From Camellia lanceoleosa (Eukaryota > Streptophyta > Magnoliopsida > Ericales > Theaceae), in assembly GCA_025200525.1 (NCBI GenBank), contig CM045767.1, positions 117,860,021 through 117,924,020 on the forward strand: a stretch of DNA of 64,000 bases, given 5' to 3'. Below are positions 45,529-57,904 of this stretch, one piece after another. Below the pieces are notes generated by a model. It was given only the letters and a program-made list of their open reading frames with translations, was not told where the DNA came from and searched no databases. The translations under genes and the position numbers were made by a program. Each line of letters starts with the position of its first letter. Position 1 is the first letter of the stretch.

Positions 45529-45830
45529 GAAAGTGATAGATGATTTTGTGGATGGTGGATGGTGGAGTTGGTTGTATGCTATGGTGAGGGTGGAGATGGA
45601 GTCGGCTATGGATATGAGGAAGAACGAGATAACAAGAGAAAGAGAAAAAGAGAGAGTAAAGAAGAGAGTGGGTGAGAGATAGAGACGGAGCGGTGAGAGA
45701 GAGAAAATATATGTATATAATTTTATTTTTATTATTTTTATTTATAATAATTATTATAAATATTTTATTTTATTTTATTATTTATTATTTATTATTTTTA
45801 TTTATTTATAATTTTTTTTTAATAGAAACC

Positions 45831-47662
45831 CTATATTGGAGTATTCATCATACCAAGTTCAGTTCTAATATAACAAAATTGTTCTTCATTTAGAGGCTTG
45901 GTAAAAATGTCAGCTAATTGACGATTTGTAGGCACAAATTCGAGTTCAATGTCACATTTGAGTACATGATCTCTTAGAAAATGATGCCTTATTTCAATGT
46001 GTTTAGTGCGTGAGTGCTGAATAAGATTTTTTGAAAGGTTAATGGCACTTGTGTTGTCACATTTTATAGGAACATGATCATAGTAAAGTCCAAAATCTTG
46101 AAATTGTTGTTTCATCCAAAGCAATTGTGTACAACACCCAACGGCGGCAATGTATTCCTTGGGTTAATGAAACCATCGAGTTTTGTTTTTTGCAAAACCA
46201 AGAAGTGAGTGAGTGTCCAAGAAAATGACAAGTGCCACTAGTGCTTTTTCGGTCAAGTCTACATCCCGCAAAGTCGGCATCTGAGTAACCAAAAAGTTCA
46301 AAGGTGGTTTTCTTAGGATACCATAATCCCAAATTTGGAGTGCCGACAAGATATCTGAAAATGCGTTTGACTGCGATGATGTGTGACTCTTTTGGTGCGG
46401 ATTGAAAACGTACACACATACAAACACTAAACATTATGTCGGGCCTACTTGCAGTAAGATAGAGTAAAGAACCAATCATACCTCGATATTTCCTTTCATC
46501 TACAGGTTTACCTTGCTCATCTTTGTCGATTTTTATCGATGTGCTCATTGGAGTTGCTGCAGGCTTTGATGATTCCATTTCAAACCTTTTGAGTAGATCT
46601 TTGATATATTTCGTTTGATTTAAATGGATTCCATCATTAGTTTGTTTAATTTGTAGACCAAGGAAGTAATTTAATTCCCCCATCATACTCATTTCAAACT
46701 CACCCTGCATGTCTTTAGCAAACTCTTTGCACAAATTTTCATTAGTAGCACCAAAAATGATATCATCAACATAAATTTGAACAATTAGTATATATTCTTT
46801 TTTTATTTTTATAAAAAGTGTTGTATCAATTTTTCCTCTACAAAAATCTTTGTCAAGTAGAAAATTACTCAATCTTTCATACCATGCTCTAGGAGCTTGT
46901 TTCAAGCCATATAAAGCTTTTGAAAGTTTGAAAACATGATCTGGGTATTTATGATTTTCAAAACCGGGAGGTTGTTCAACATAGACTTCCTCTGAAATAT
47001 ACCCATTTAAAAAAGCACTTTTAACATCCATTTAATATAATTTAAAATCTTTAAAACACGCAAAAGCAAGTAACATTCTAATAGCTTCAAGTCTAGCAAC
47101 TGGTGCAAAAGTTTTATCAAAATCAATTCCCTCTTCTTGATTATAGCCTTGAGCTACTAATCTAGCTTTATTTCTAGTAACAACTCAAGATTCGTCCATT
47201 TTATTTCGAAAAACCCATTTTGTACCAATAACGGGATGATCCTTAGGTCGAGGGGTCAAAAACCAAACTTCATTTCTTTCAAATTGATTTAATTCTTCTT
47301 GCATTGCTAAAATCCAGTTTTCATCTTTTTCAGCTTCTAAAAATGATTTTGGTTCAATTTGTGAAACAAATGCTAAGTTATCACAAATATTTCTAACGGA
47401 GGAACGAGTTTTTATACCTTCCGCCGCATCACCTATGATGAGGTCTTTGGGGTGGCCATGAGCATACTTCCATTCTTTTGATAGATTTGAGTCACTTTCT
47501 GGAAGAGCATATATTTCTTGAAGTTTCTCCATTGTCATTTCTTCTTCATGTTCGTGTAATGGATTTTCTTCATTTTCCTTTTTGTAAATGCTCTCCATGC
47601 TTGGTTGATTTTCTACAATATCATTACTTACAAGATTCTTGGAAATGATGTCGTTAGATTCA
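45831..47662 (-). pseudogene. Copia reverse transcriptase and RNase H
   Basis: RT starts with WILAMQEELNQFERNEVW near 47320-47265 and continues through VIGTKWVFRNK, MDVKSAFLNGYISEEVYVEQ (from 47031) and the active site YVDDIIFG near 46775-46750. A TGA at 47187-47185 and a TAA just before 47031 interrupt it. RNase H shows YSDADFAGCRLDRKSTSGTC near 46285-46225; a frameshift near 46160 removes the usual Glu block. The end has DNTSAINLSKN and LADIFTKPLNEEQF, stopping at 45831, as in SIRE-type elements. Confidence 0.88.
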
Positions 47663-48586
47663 TCAAAAAACAACATGCATAGATTCTTCAACAAGTAGAG
47701 TTCTTTTATTGAATACTCTATAAGCTTTACTGGACATAGAATAACCAAGAAATATAGCTTCATCCGATTTAACATCAAATTTTCCTAAGTTATTTTTATT
47801 GTTATTTAATACAAAGCATTTACAACCAAAAGCACGTAAGTGACTAATATTAGGTTTTCTACCTTTCCAAAGTTCATAAGGAATTTTCTTAAGAATAGGT
47901 CTAATCATGGCATGGTTTATAACATAGCATACAATATTAACAACTTCCGCCCAAAAATATTTAGGCAAATTATTTTCACAAAGTATAGTACGAGTCATTT
48001 CTTTAAGAGTTCAATTTTTTCTTTCAACAACACCGTTTTGTTGAGGAGTCCTGGGGGCTGAGAAATTATGATCTATTCCTAAGTCATCACAAAACATAAT
48101 AAAATCATCATTTTTAAATTCTCTACCATGGTCACTTCTAATACTACAAATATTAAGATTTTTCTCATTTTGAATTCTTTTACAAAGTTTTGAGAAATTA
48201 TAAAAATTTTCATTTTTGTGTGCTAAAAATAATACCTATGTATATCTAGTATAATCATCAACACAAACAAGGGCATAAGATTTTCCTCCTAAACTTAATG
48301 TTCTTGATGGTCCGAATAGATCAATATGCAAGAGTTGAAGCGGTCTAGTAGTTGAAACGATATTTTTGGATTTAAAAGAAATTCTAGTTTGTTTTCCAAA
48401 TTGACATGCATTACAAAGTTTATCTTTTTCAAAAACAATTTTTGGTAAACCAATGACTAACTCATTTTTTGAAAGCTTGAAAATTAAATCAAAATGTGCA
48501 TGTCCTAATCTTCTATGCCAAAGCCAACCATTATCATTTATAGCAGATAAACATTTAATATTACAATGAAAAGACAAATCATGCAA
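47663..48586 (-). pseudogene. Copia integrase
   Basis: The GAG-pre-integrase/HHCC block WLWHRRLGHAHFDLI...LCNACQFGKQ lies near 48545-48395. The first catalytic Asp is in LLHIDLFGP near 48320. The stretch PQQNGVVERKN near 48045-48015 contains the catalytic Glu context. A TGA follows it near 48013, after which homology resumes with KEMTRTILCENNLPKYFWAEV and the SHLRAFGCKCFV block. Confidence 0.85.
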
Positions 48587-48589
48587 ATC

Positions 48590-49227
48590 AAGGACATATA
48601 CATTCTCATGTCTATAACCTACAAATAAAGTTTTGTTTTCAATGGTGTTTTCAATAGTGTAATGAGTTTTCTAAAAAATAACTCTATAACTTTTATCACA
48701 TAATTGACTAATGCTAAGCAAGTTATGTTTTAAACCTTCAACAAATAAAACATTTTCAATAATAGGAGAGGGATTTTTACCAATACTTCATACACCAATG
48801 ATTTTACCCTTGCTATTGTCGCCAAAAGTCACATATCCGCCATCCTTTGGTTGAAGTGTGGCGAACATAGCTTTATTTCCAGTCATGTGCCTTGAACATG
48901 CACTATCGAGATACCATCTATCGTTACTAGATTTTGTCTTGAAACATACCTACAAAAATTTGATTTTTTTATTGGTACCCATTTTTTCTTGGGTCCATAA
49001 AAGTTAGAATTTGATACTTTTAAAATGTCCTTAGGGACCCACATCTTTTTTATTTTAGCCAAAGGATTTCTTCTAACAGGACATGAAGGTGAAATATAAC
49101 CTTTTGTACCACAAAAATGACATGTGAGATGAGAGTGATTAGAAGATGCATACACAAAGTCATTTTTTACAGTTTTTACTTTTAAAAAAGGTTTATATCC
49201 AATTTCAGTTCTACCAAAAGTACGATT
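48590..49227 (-). pseudogene. Copia second zinc finger and protease
   Basis: A second knuckle, CHFCGTKGYISPSC, lies near 49120-49080; His is replaced by Tyr at the position where the family has His. The protease signature RWYLDSACSRHMTGNKA is near 48930-48880, with catalytic Asp in DSA. Stops near 48880, 48790 and 48674 break the frame. Confidence 0.75.
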
Positions 49228-50662
49228 TTAATTTTTAAGAATTTTATCTAAAGTTTCTCTACCTTGAGTAAATTTTGAAAGAGTATTTTTCAAGTCTTCA
49301 ATATTTTCTTTCAAAATAATTTGTCCATTTTTTAAAGACTCATTTTCTTTTTGCAATACAACTAAATATTTTTCAGAAATTGAAGATTTTTTTCGAGTTA
49401 AAATCTCATTTTCCTTTTTCATTTTCTAAAACATTTATCTTGGAAGTCAATGATTCATTTTCTTTTGATAAACTTAAAATTACTTTCTTTTGACAATTAC
49501 TTTTCAAACTAAGTTTCTTAAATTTAGCATGTAATTCATCAAAAGCTAATTGTAATTCATCAAATGTAAAGGATTCGTCATTTACCTCATTTTCGTTTCC
49601 AAGTGCCATTGAGCATAGGTTAGCAACCTCATTTTTGCAAACCTCGGTTTCTGTGTCGCTTTTATCACTATCTTCTCCCCATGCTGCAATCATAGCTTTC
49701 TTCTTGTCCTTCTTGAATTTTTTCTTAAGTTCTGAACATTCTGATTTGTAGTGTCCAGGTTTGTTACATTCGTAGCAGGTTACTTCAGATTTTTTGTGAT
49801 TTTTTCCTCTTTGAAAATCCCTGTTATTGAAGTCTTTTCTGAAAAAATTTCGTACACCTTGTTTTGTTTTCACAAACCTTTGGAACTTTCTAGTGATGAA
49901 TGCCATTTCCTCATCCTCATCTGAATCATCTTCCTTATCCTCTTGATGTTTTGAGGTGGATTTAAAGGCTATTCCTTTCTTCTTGTTGTTATCCTAATCT
50001 TCCTTTCCTTCTTGTATTATGAGCTCATGAGTTAAGAGAGATCCCATTAACTCATCTAGACTTAGCTTTGATAAATCCTTGGCTTCGGTAATGGCAATGA
50101 CTTTTGTCTCCCAACTTTTTGGCAATGACCTAAGCACTTTTCTTACAATTTCAGCATTAGTATATATTTTTCCAAGAGAAGTTAAACCATTAATAATATC
50201 AGTAAAGCGAGTAAACATTTGAGGAATAGTTTCATCAGGCTTCATTTTAAAGAGTTCATAATTATAGACTAGCAAACTAACTCTAGATTCTTTAACTTGG
50301 TCGGTTCCCTCATGAGTCACTATAAGCTTGTCGCAAATTTCTTTTGCGGTTTTACATATGGAAATTCTGTTAAACTCATTAGCATCTAAGGCGCAGTACA
50401 ACATGTTTGTGGCTTTGACATTAATTTGGGTCATTCTAGTATCTGATTCATCCCACTCATCTTCAAGTTTTGATACCATAAGTCCATCTACAATTTTGGT
50501 AGGAATTTTTGGACCATTGCAAATAATTTTCCAGCATTCATAATCATTAGATTGAACATGTATGGTCATCCTAGTTTTCCAATAACTAAAATTTGTGCCG
50601 CTAAATAGTGGTGGCTTATTGGATGCTTGTCCCTCAGGTAAAGAATAACTAAGGGTTGCCAT
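49228..50662 (-). pseudogene. gag: Copia gag with zinc knuckle
   Basis: It starts MATLSYSLPEGQASNKPPLF at 50662. The UBN2-type copia gag core follows (WKIICNGPKIP, YELFKMKPDETIPQMFTRF, LPKSWETKV). A TAG at 49996-49994 interrupts the frame before DNNKKKG. The zinc knuckle CYECNKPGHYKSEC (CX2CX4HX4C, intact) lies near 49780-49740. A frameshift near 49410 is followed by an E/K/N-rich coiled-coil-like tail. Gag would form the cytoplasmic particle. Confidence 0.87.
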
Positions 50663-50703
50663 GATCTACTCTAAGACGGTTAAGTCACACAAACTAGAGT
50701 TTA

Positions 50704-50718
50704 GATTTTGATACCAAT
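50704..50718 (-). promoter_or_regulatory. Copia primer-binding site
   Basis: The minus strand reads ATTGGTATCAAAATC directly inside the 5' LTR. TGGTATCA matches the complement of the initiator tRNA-Met 3' end, the usual copia primer. Confidence 0.8.
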
Positions 50719-52136
50719 TGTTATCCCAGATAGGTAACCCAAGAGGGGAGGTGAATTGGGTTATTAAAAATTTCACAATATTAAAATTAACACAATATTC
50801 AGAATTTTGATAAATAAAAAAAAACAGAATAATAATTATCAATATAAAAGTAGGAGAGATAGGGAGAGAAAATCAAACACTGCAATTTATAGTGGTTTGG
50901 CATGCCAGGCCTACGTCCACTTCCCAAGGAACCTCCTTGAGAATTTCTTTACTATCAATTGAATAAATACACCACCAAGCTTGTGAATTTGGCACAGGAC
51001 TTACTTTTATCTATTGAGCCTCACTCAACAATAAATGCCTTACCCTTACAAAATCTTTTACAAAAATAAGGAATAAGAATAAGTGATACTTGAACCCACT
51101 TTTACAATAATTCTCTCACAAAGAATAGATATGAAAGTGTAAGAACAAAGGCTAGACTTAGATTTGAAAGTGAAAGAGCAGAATACAATGTACTCAAAAT
51201 TTTGGAGCTTAAGAAAATTTTCTCTTCAAGTTCTTGATTTTTTATCCACACACAACACTTCTATTTATACACAAAAATATACCCGTTGGACGCTCCTTGC
51301 TGATGTCATGGCTTACATAAGCATGCTCCTGACGCCATGGCTTACATGAGCGCGCTCTTGATGTCATGGCTTACATAAGCACACTCCTTGATTTTAAATA
51401 GTCAGTAAATGTTAATAATTAAAAAGATAAAAGTAAGACTAATTTTTTCTTTTCCTTTTGTTTATTTTTTCAAACATGGAACCACCGTTTTTGTAGACAA
51501 TTTAATACAAAGTTCACAACTTTTAAACAAACAAATGATTTGCTCCATCTATATATATATACACACATATATATATATAACTCCATCTTTTTCTTCTTGT
51601 TTGGTTATAATATGATAAAATCAATTTAGTGTAGAAAGTTTAATAGCGCACGTGATGTATTCTATTTATATTATATGCATTATATATATATAACGTTCTA
51701 ATCAAATATTTGCATACAGAAAAATCTCTTTAATAATATTTATGATGGATCTGAAAATATATGCCCTCTTTAAAATATTGTATTTGTTGTAGAGATTTTT
51801 AACTAAATATATCCTACCACTACATTTGGATATATCTATTTTTTCAAAAGAAGACAACTCATTAATATCACATTTGTCAAGATAATACAACCAATCAATC
51901 ATTTTTGTCAAAATAATTTAATTAATTTTAATTTTGTCAAAGAGTAAATAGTGATCAGCCTAAATTTTCAAAAAGTGAGTAAAGTTTTCAAAAATATTTT
52001 TATTTAACTAATATTTAACAAATATATATATTTTAAAAAGATAATATTTTGTGTCAAAGAAATATGTATACTAAAAAATTCAAATTGTTACAAATAATAT
52101 TTTAGACATCATCAAAATTAAATAATATGATTAACA
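50719..52136 (-). repeat. Copia 5' LTR
   Basis: It starts TGTTATCCCAGATAGG and ends GATTAACA. It keeps blocks missing from the 3' LTR, such as GGCATGCCAGGCCTACGTCC near 50897. Confidence 0.92.
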
Positions 52137-52668
52137 GTTGGAATTGAATGAGATGTTTTGGATTTAGTTTGAATCCAATAGAATAGTGGAAGTTTAGAGG
52201 CCTTAATTAGGTTCCTAAACATAATCTAGTTAGGGTTTTCCTCCTAATCAAACCAACCTAGTCATATATATATATATATATAAGTTTGTACCAAGTCAAA
52301 GATATTTTTCATAATTTATGCAAACTTGTCTCAAAAAGTACATTCATTGTATCTATATAGGCAATGGCCAGCCATAAATGGTGATTTGAGGGACTAATTT
52401 TATATATTTTTTTGTGTGTACAAATGTTAGAAATTGTGAAGTATGGTGTATAAAATAGATTTTAGGGTACAAGTGTATATATATATATAATGGTACTAGT
52501 TTGGGGTCAATTTGTTATTTAGTAAAAATGTGAGGGCTTTGGGTTTAATTTATGTATTGAAATATTTATTTAAGTGTAGTATTTAATTTAATTAGGATTT
52601 GAAACTTCAATTCGGTTAAAGTTTCTTTATTTCGAATTAAACGGCGAGTTGCAATGAGAACCAGTTAG

Positions 52669-54795
52669 TGTAACAACCCGATCTATGATTAGCCACTAAA
52701 CCATGATTAATTATGCCTAATGAGTAATTAAGATAAAATTCTGAATTAATTGCATGTGTGATACATTATTTGTGTTTCTATCTGTTTATTGTAGGAATAT
52801 CTGTTTGTGATTCTGTTGTATTTTGTGAATTAAAAGCCTTATCAACATCCGATCATGAAATTGACTTGGTATATGTGTTATGTGGAATTTTTAGAATTTT
52901 ATGGTAGGTTTAATTAAAATTCGATTCGGAACGATTAAATTAGAATAATTAGTGTCAATGTGATTAACCCAAGTCAAGTTTAATTAAGCTTCTTTAATTG
53001 AGCCTATATAAGGCTACTTTGACTCTCTTAGTTCATTTTACACCCTCATTTCATACTCGTTATAGCTCAAAAACATGGGAGAGAGAGAAAGAAGGGAAGT
53101 TGAGATCAAAAAGCTAGAGAAAGGAAAAAATTGCTAGGAATTGTTGGAGCATTGAAGACAATTTGAAACTTGAGCTAGTTTTACACTTAACATCAACTTT
53201 AGGTAAGGATTCAACTCACATTTTGTAACCTTAAGCTCAATTACATGTGAAATCAACAAGAAATTAGAGTGTATTGCATGAATTCAAGAGATCAAAGTGT
53301 TTAACTTGAGAATTGAACTAGAAATGAAGGAATTTGACTCATACATTTCATGCATGTATAATTCTCATGAATTTGAAGTTGATTTCAAGTAATTCTTCCA
53401 TGCATGTCATATTTTTGATTTAATCATGAGACCTCATCATGTTTTCCATCGATTTTCGTTGTTTGAGCATGCTTTGAAAGGTTTAAATTTGAAGAAATTG
53501 CATACATATGTATATCATGAATTTCAAGTTTTATTTTGCACAATTGACATGCTTTTGGGTCTTAATTTTGCAAAATGACTTTGAATTCCCAATGTTTCCC
53601 AAGATTACACAAGTTTTCTTAAGTTTTTGGCCCAAGAGAACTTGAATTTCAACATTGAATTTGAGTTGGGAAGAACAATTTGGAAATTCCAAAATTCTGT
53701 CTCTTCGCACCTGCGCTCGAATAACCACTATATATTTTGCACTTCCATTTGAGCGACAAAAACTTGGCTCGAGTGTAAATTGCATGCTCCCAAAAGTTTT
53801 GATGTTTTGCAGACCGCTCGAACAACAAGAGTTGCGCTCGAGCAAAGACCTCAGTCACATGCTCGAGCGACTGTCGAACGGTCGTTGGACGGAGAATCTA
53901 CACAACTAGTACTTTTGCAAAGTTTACAGACCACTCGAACGAAGGAAGTTGTACTCGAGCGACCACTCACATGTTTAGACGTCCCCTCAAGCGAAGGAAA
54001 TTGCGCTCGAGCGAGACTCTTGTTTTCAGCATATTTGGTTAAGTGTTTTCAAGTACATTTTAGCATCCTCATTGTATCCTAGACATTCTTAAGCCAAGAT
54101 TAAGACCTAATAATGAGGATAAGACTTAGAAACACACTAAGAACGAAACGTAATGAGTTAAGTATATTCCGAGTGTGTGTTTCAATCTGTGTATATGTTA
54201 TGTTTGTGTAGGTCACGCGCCGTAAGTTATCTGATTTGTTTGCTTTTGGAGCCATTAGTGGTTTCTAGTTAAGTATGCGAATCTAAATTTATATCTAATT
54301 TGAAATCTGCTATGGGACATCATTCATTAAATTTTTTACTCTATTATTATTCGCTGGGCTTCTGCTCACTATTTATATTATGTATGTAGGTGAGTAGGCA
54401 CGTGACCAGGTCTAAGCTGCTGCCTGGGGAGTTTTAGGTCAACTAGCTACTATGCCTCTCGGGGAGTTCCTATTTGAAAAGTCTAGTTTTGTGAACTATG
54501 TCAAGAATGTTTTATTGTTTGTTTTGTTTATTTGTAAGCTGGGCTAAGTCCCTTATGTTACTACCTGTATGGTAATGCATGACTATGAACGTTTGACGTC
54601 ACAAATGTATGTATATATTTAAGCTTTGAATTTTCATCCCATGTATGTCTGCACAACTCTATGGACTATGTATATTTCTATATTTGCTTTCCCAGCCCCT
54701 TACTATGTAATAATCTGTTCAGAGGCCTTTGGTAATCTAAAGATTACTGGTCGGTTACGATGCTAAACCTATAGGGACGGGTTTGGGTCATGACA
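52669..54795 (+). mobile_element. 2.1-kb solo LTR (TSD GTTAG)
   Basis: It starts TGTAACAACCCGATC at 52669 after GTTAG (52664-52668) and ends GGTTTGGGTCATGACA at 54795, followed by GTTAG (54796-54800). No coding domain. A TATA-like element, CCTATATAAGGC, lies at about 53003-53014, followed by a plausible transcript start, giving + orientation. The middle (53705-54030) holds a degenerate array of CGCTCGAGCGA-type phrases. Confidence 0.85.
53003..53014 (+). promoter_or_regulatory. TATA-like box of the 2.1-kb solo LTR
   Basis: CCTATATAAGGC lies about 335 bp from the LTR start, followed by TTTGACTCTCTTAG. This fits an LTR core promoter. Confidence 0.5.
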
Positions 54796-55188
54796 GTTAG
54801 GGAATTAATTTAATTATTATTAGGGCTTTGGAAATGATCCCTAAGTTCCCGAGTACAATCAAGGTTTGTAAGTTTTCGGTTGGCGTGTGTTTTCGGCTCT
54901 ACAACTAAAATTGAAAATAAATAAGGGATTGAGGGTCTTTATTGAAATAGTTCAAAAGTAAGGGTCGAAATAAAATTACAAAGGTCAGGGACCTCATAGT
55001 TAATATTAGCATATAAAAATGATTACTAAACTATCAGGGTCGATTTGATTTTTTACGAATTTATTCGCGATGCGTCTTCGATTCTAGGGTTAAATTTGTG
55101 AATAAACGAAGAACTAAGGACTTTATTATAATAACTCAAAATTTAGAAACTTAATAGGGTTTACAAAAGTTAAGGGTCTCATAATCTC

Positions 55189-55560
55189 TAAAACCCATAT
55201 CGTGATCTAGAACAAATCAACAACAAAAAGTATGAAGTTTGAGATTTGGTCAAACGTTGATAGAGAGAACTATGAGATTCAATTCACACACCGGTTGAAC
55301 TCCAATTGTCACACTTCAGGTTGAACTCTAATTATGAGAAATCCAACTGAGAGAGCAATGATTGTCATCTTTAAAATGGATCGTTAATTCTAGATCTGAA
55401 ATACCCAAATCATGTGTTCTAGAGCTCTAATCATCATCTTCGAAACCCAAATCATAAGCTTTGAGAGCTAGGTCATGGTCTCCAATACCCAGATCGGGAA
55501 CTTTGAAACCCAAATCGTGATCTATGTTGTCAATGACACGATGATGGGTTTGGGACGCGA
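55189..55560. repeat. Degenerate host tandem repeat, right part
   Basis: It continues the array of 40080-40531 with the same phrases (GTTGAACTCCAATTGTCACAC, TTCTAGAGCTCTAATCATCA, CCCAGATCGGGAACTTTGAAA in shortened or varied form). Confidence 0.65.
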
Positions 55561-55803
55561 CGTTGGGTTTGAGAAAGAAAGAAAGAAATTTGAGTTTTAA
55601 ATACACGTTTAACAAATATGGTAGGTTTGGATAAAAAAGAGAAATATGGATTTGAGAGAGGAAGACTATGGTGAGAGGAAGACCATGGTGAGAGGAAGAA
55701 AACATAGAACGGGTTTGGGTGAGAGAAATTTGGGAAATAAATAAATGGCATTCGTTGGAGACCATTGTGAAAGTTAGATAGATACATCTATATAGAAGAG
55801 CAA

Positions 55804-55870
55804 TGTTAGGGATACAAAATGTTTTATCAATTTGGTGATTCTTTTGGTAAAATATTTTGTATCCCTAACA
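55804..55870. repeat. Small perfect-stem hairpin
   Basis: TGTTAGGGATACAAAATGTT and its inverse AATATTTTGTATCCCTAACA form a stem of about 26 bp around a ~15-base loop. It could be a tiny MITE or a small-RNA hairpin. Confidence 0.75.
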
Positions 55871-55890
55871 TTTTGTATACCTACATATAT

Positions 55891-56158
55891 GGAAAATTCT
55901 ACTATACACCTATTCAAAAGGGTGTACTATATGCACATCTAGTTATGTCATTTTCTTATTTAATTATGACCAAATTTTTTCTTTAATTATGACTTATGAG
56001 ATCTTTGGTTATGCCTCATGTAGTGTTTGATTATGATTTATTTATTTATTTAATTTTTTAATTATGACTTAGAAAGTATGAAATTATAATAAATTTTTCT
56101 TTAATTATAAGATACATATGGTATATACCCTTTGAAGAATGTATACCATAGTCTTTCC
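55891..56158. mobile_element. 268-bp MITE
   Basis: The ends GGAAAATTCTACTATACACC and (reverse complement) GGAAAGACTATGGTATACAT match imperfectly, and both arms continue through CAAAGGGTATATACCATATG-like sequence. AT-rich centre. Flanks are TATAT-rich, so the TSD is ambiguous. Confidence 0.65.
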
Positions 56159-57303
56159 CTATATATATATATATATCTAGCACTCACATAGGTGTGGGTC
56201 CCACCAACATGTGGTACCACAACCATGTCATTCTTTTGATAATATTTGAGGTCTCTAGTATTTTTGTATAGAGAATGAGAGTTTGGGTAAAAGAGGTTAT
56301 ATTTGTTTATCTGATTCGACGGTGATTCAAAATGGCAGGAAAAAAGAGAATATTGATTGATTATGCCAAAATGACATTTGAACTACTAGAATAACATTGT
56401 CATAATTTAGTATCTTTTTTAGGAATATGAAAAGCAGTTATCTTAAAATAAAACAAACAACATACAAATGAAAATAAAAACAACAAGATCTTAAAGGGCC
56501 AAATAAACAACCAAACAACAAAAATAAAATCACCAAAAAATACTACGATTCAAGGAAAATTACTGATCTTCTCATAGATGTAGTTTGAAAAGCTAGATCT
56601 GCATCAAACCAAGCAAGATCTACATCAACACCTACCGTCACCATCGACATTGTTCTCGTCGCCGCTGTCCAACTCTCCTATCTCTGTCGCCGTAGTTCAA
56701 TCACTTCTAGAAATTAGAGTTGAAGAGGAAGAACACCCACAATGGTATGTGAAAAGGCTTGAGAGAAGAGAAAATCATTGTGGGTGTTGAAAATTTAAAA
56801 ATCTATGTCGAAATCGGGTGATAAACACTCAAAACTCCTATTTCAGACATAAAAGGCCTCGAGCTACACTCTAAAAATACAGATCTATTTTCTAAGAGTA
56901 TAGATCTACATTTTAAAAGTGTAAAAAAGGTCGCTAGAATGTTGCCGGAGTTTCATCAGAACACTGCAAAAAATCTCTAGAGAGAGAAACTCTACCCTCC
57001 CTCTCTTTGGACCTTAATGGTTCCCCCATAATTTAGCATTGTGGTTACTATAACTTACCAAATTATGACTTTAACATTGTTAAAATGACAATCAGTACAT
57101 ATTGCTCTCATAAGATCAAATGATTGTTAAATAATACACCTTCAAGTGGAGGTTTTGGTTAGACATGGTGTGACAACTTTTGTCCCACCTTTCTTAAATT
57201 TCATTATTGAATTTTATGCTCTTTTATATTTGTCAAATTTTAAAGTCAATCAAAGATTGAGAGCTATCTCATCCATATAACTTTCAAAATTAGAGTTATT
57301 ATG
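56159..57303. other. Host spacer, no gene recognised
   Basis: About 56560-57000 has higher GC and looks like eroded host sequence, with an inverted pair ACACCCACAATGG / CATTGTGGGTGT near 56732 and 56775. The second copy of the duplicated ~230-bp segment runs over about 57117-57303. Confidence 0.5.
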
Positions 57304-57761
57304 TGGGTGTTTGGGAAGTAAGTTTTTATGTAAGGTTTTTTAGTTATAGGATATTATTGAAATTTTTTTTTTTTTTTTTTTTTTGTGTTTGGGAAGATAG
57401 TTGAATTTTTTTGTGGTTAAATGTAATGTTAGTGAGACAAAAAGTGAAATAATTGTGGGGTTTGATGTGATATTTTGTTTGAATTTGTTTTTTTTTGCCA
57501 AACACAGCCATTGGGGGTGTTTGGGAATGATTTTTTTTTTTGGTTTTTTTTCACTAAAAGACAAATTGGTTACAAAACCAAAAAAAATAAATTCAAACAA
57601 AATATCACATCAAACCCTATAATCATTTCACTTTTTCTCTCACAAACATCACATCCAACCAAAAAAAAAACCCAACTATCTTCCTAAACACAAAAAAAAA
57701 TTTCTCCAATAATATCTTACAACTAAAAAAACTTACAAAAAAAAAAAACCCACTTCCCAAA
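57304..57761. mobile_element. Inverted pair of MITEs, with empty site known
   Basis: Two related elements lie head to head: 57304-57517 (GTGGGTGTTTGGGAAG to CCAAACACAGCC) and about 57525-57761 (GGGGTGTTTGGGAATG to CCCACTTCCCAAAT). Together they form a long stem-loop. The related segment near 39790-39810 lacks the insert and reads straight through GTTATTATTTATAAAAATG, giving the empty site. Confidence 0.7.
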
Positions 57762-57904
57762 TATAAAAAAATGCAAGTGTATGGTTGACTTGATTTTCAA
57801 TCTTTGGCTGATCGAGGAGGCAAACCTGAAAGGCATAAAAATAAGCTTGAAATCTAACAATGGATTCAATGAAAAGGTCAAAATGCACAAAACGTTTATT
57901 ATAA

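Larger units (their letters stand above)
42591..52136 (-). mobile_element. Complete Ty1/copia element, SIRE-like
   Basis: Two LTRs with TGTTATCC...GATTAACA ends (+ strand) flank a minus-strand gag-protease-integrase-RT-RNase H region, the copia order. The TSD is GTTGG at 42586-42590 and 52137-52141. The PBS next to the right LTR fits initiator tRNA-Met, and a G-rich polypurine tract borders the left LTR. LTRs longer than 1.3 kb, two zinc knuckles, a gag of the PPLFSGTNFSYWKTRM type and a ~1.9-kb region after pol suit the SIRE/Maximus lineage. Stops and frameshifts are spread through the coding region. Confidence 0.9.
40532..55183. mobile_element. ~3-kb solo LTR (TSD ATCTC) split by two insertions
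   Basis: The left edge TGTGACGCCCCAAAAATCGG starts at 40532 after ATCTC (40527-40531). The right edge ...GGGTCTCATA ends at 55183 before ATCTC (55184-55188). The last two bases are TA instead of CA, a likely C-to-T change. Three parts remain: 40532-42590, 52142-52668 and 54801-55183, about 2.97 kb in total, without coding capacity. Host repeats on both sides join smoothly (GTCATCTC | TAAAACCCATATC). This is a good case of a solo LTR later hit by a copia element and a second solo LTR. Confidence 0.72.

Noticed and set aside
45302..45682. 126-codon + strand frame with repeated DLDGSV
   Set aside because: Encoded by a minisatellite in the copia tail; no homology and opposite to pol; kept only as a repeat.
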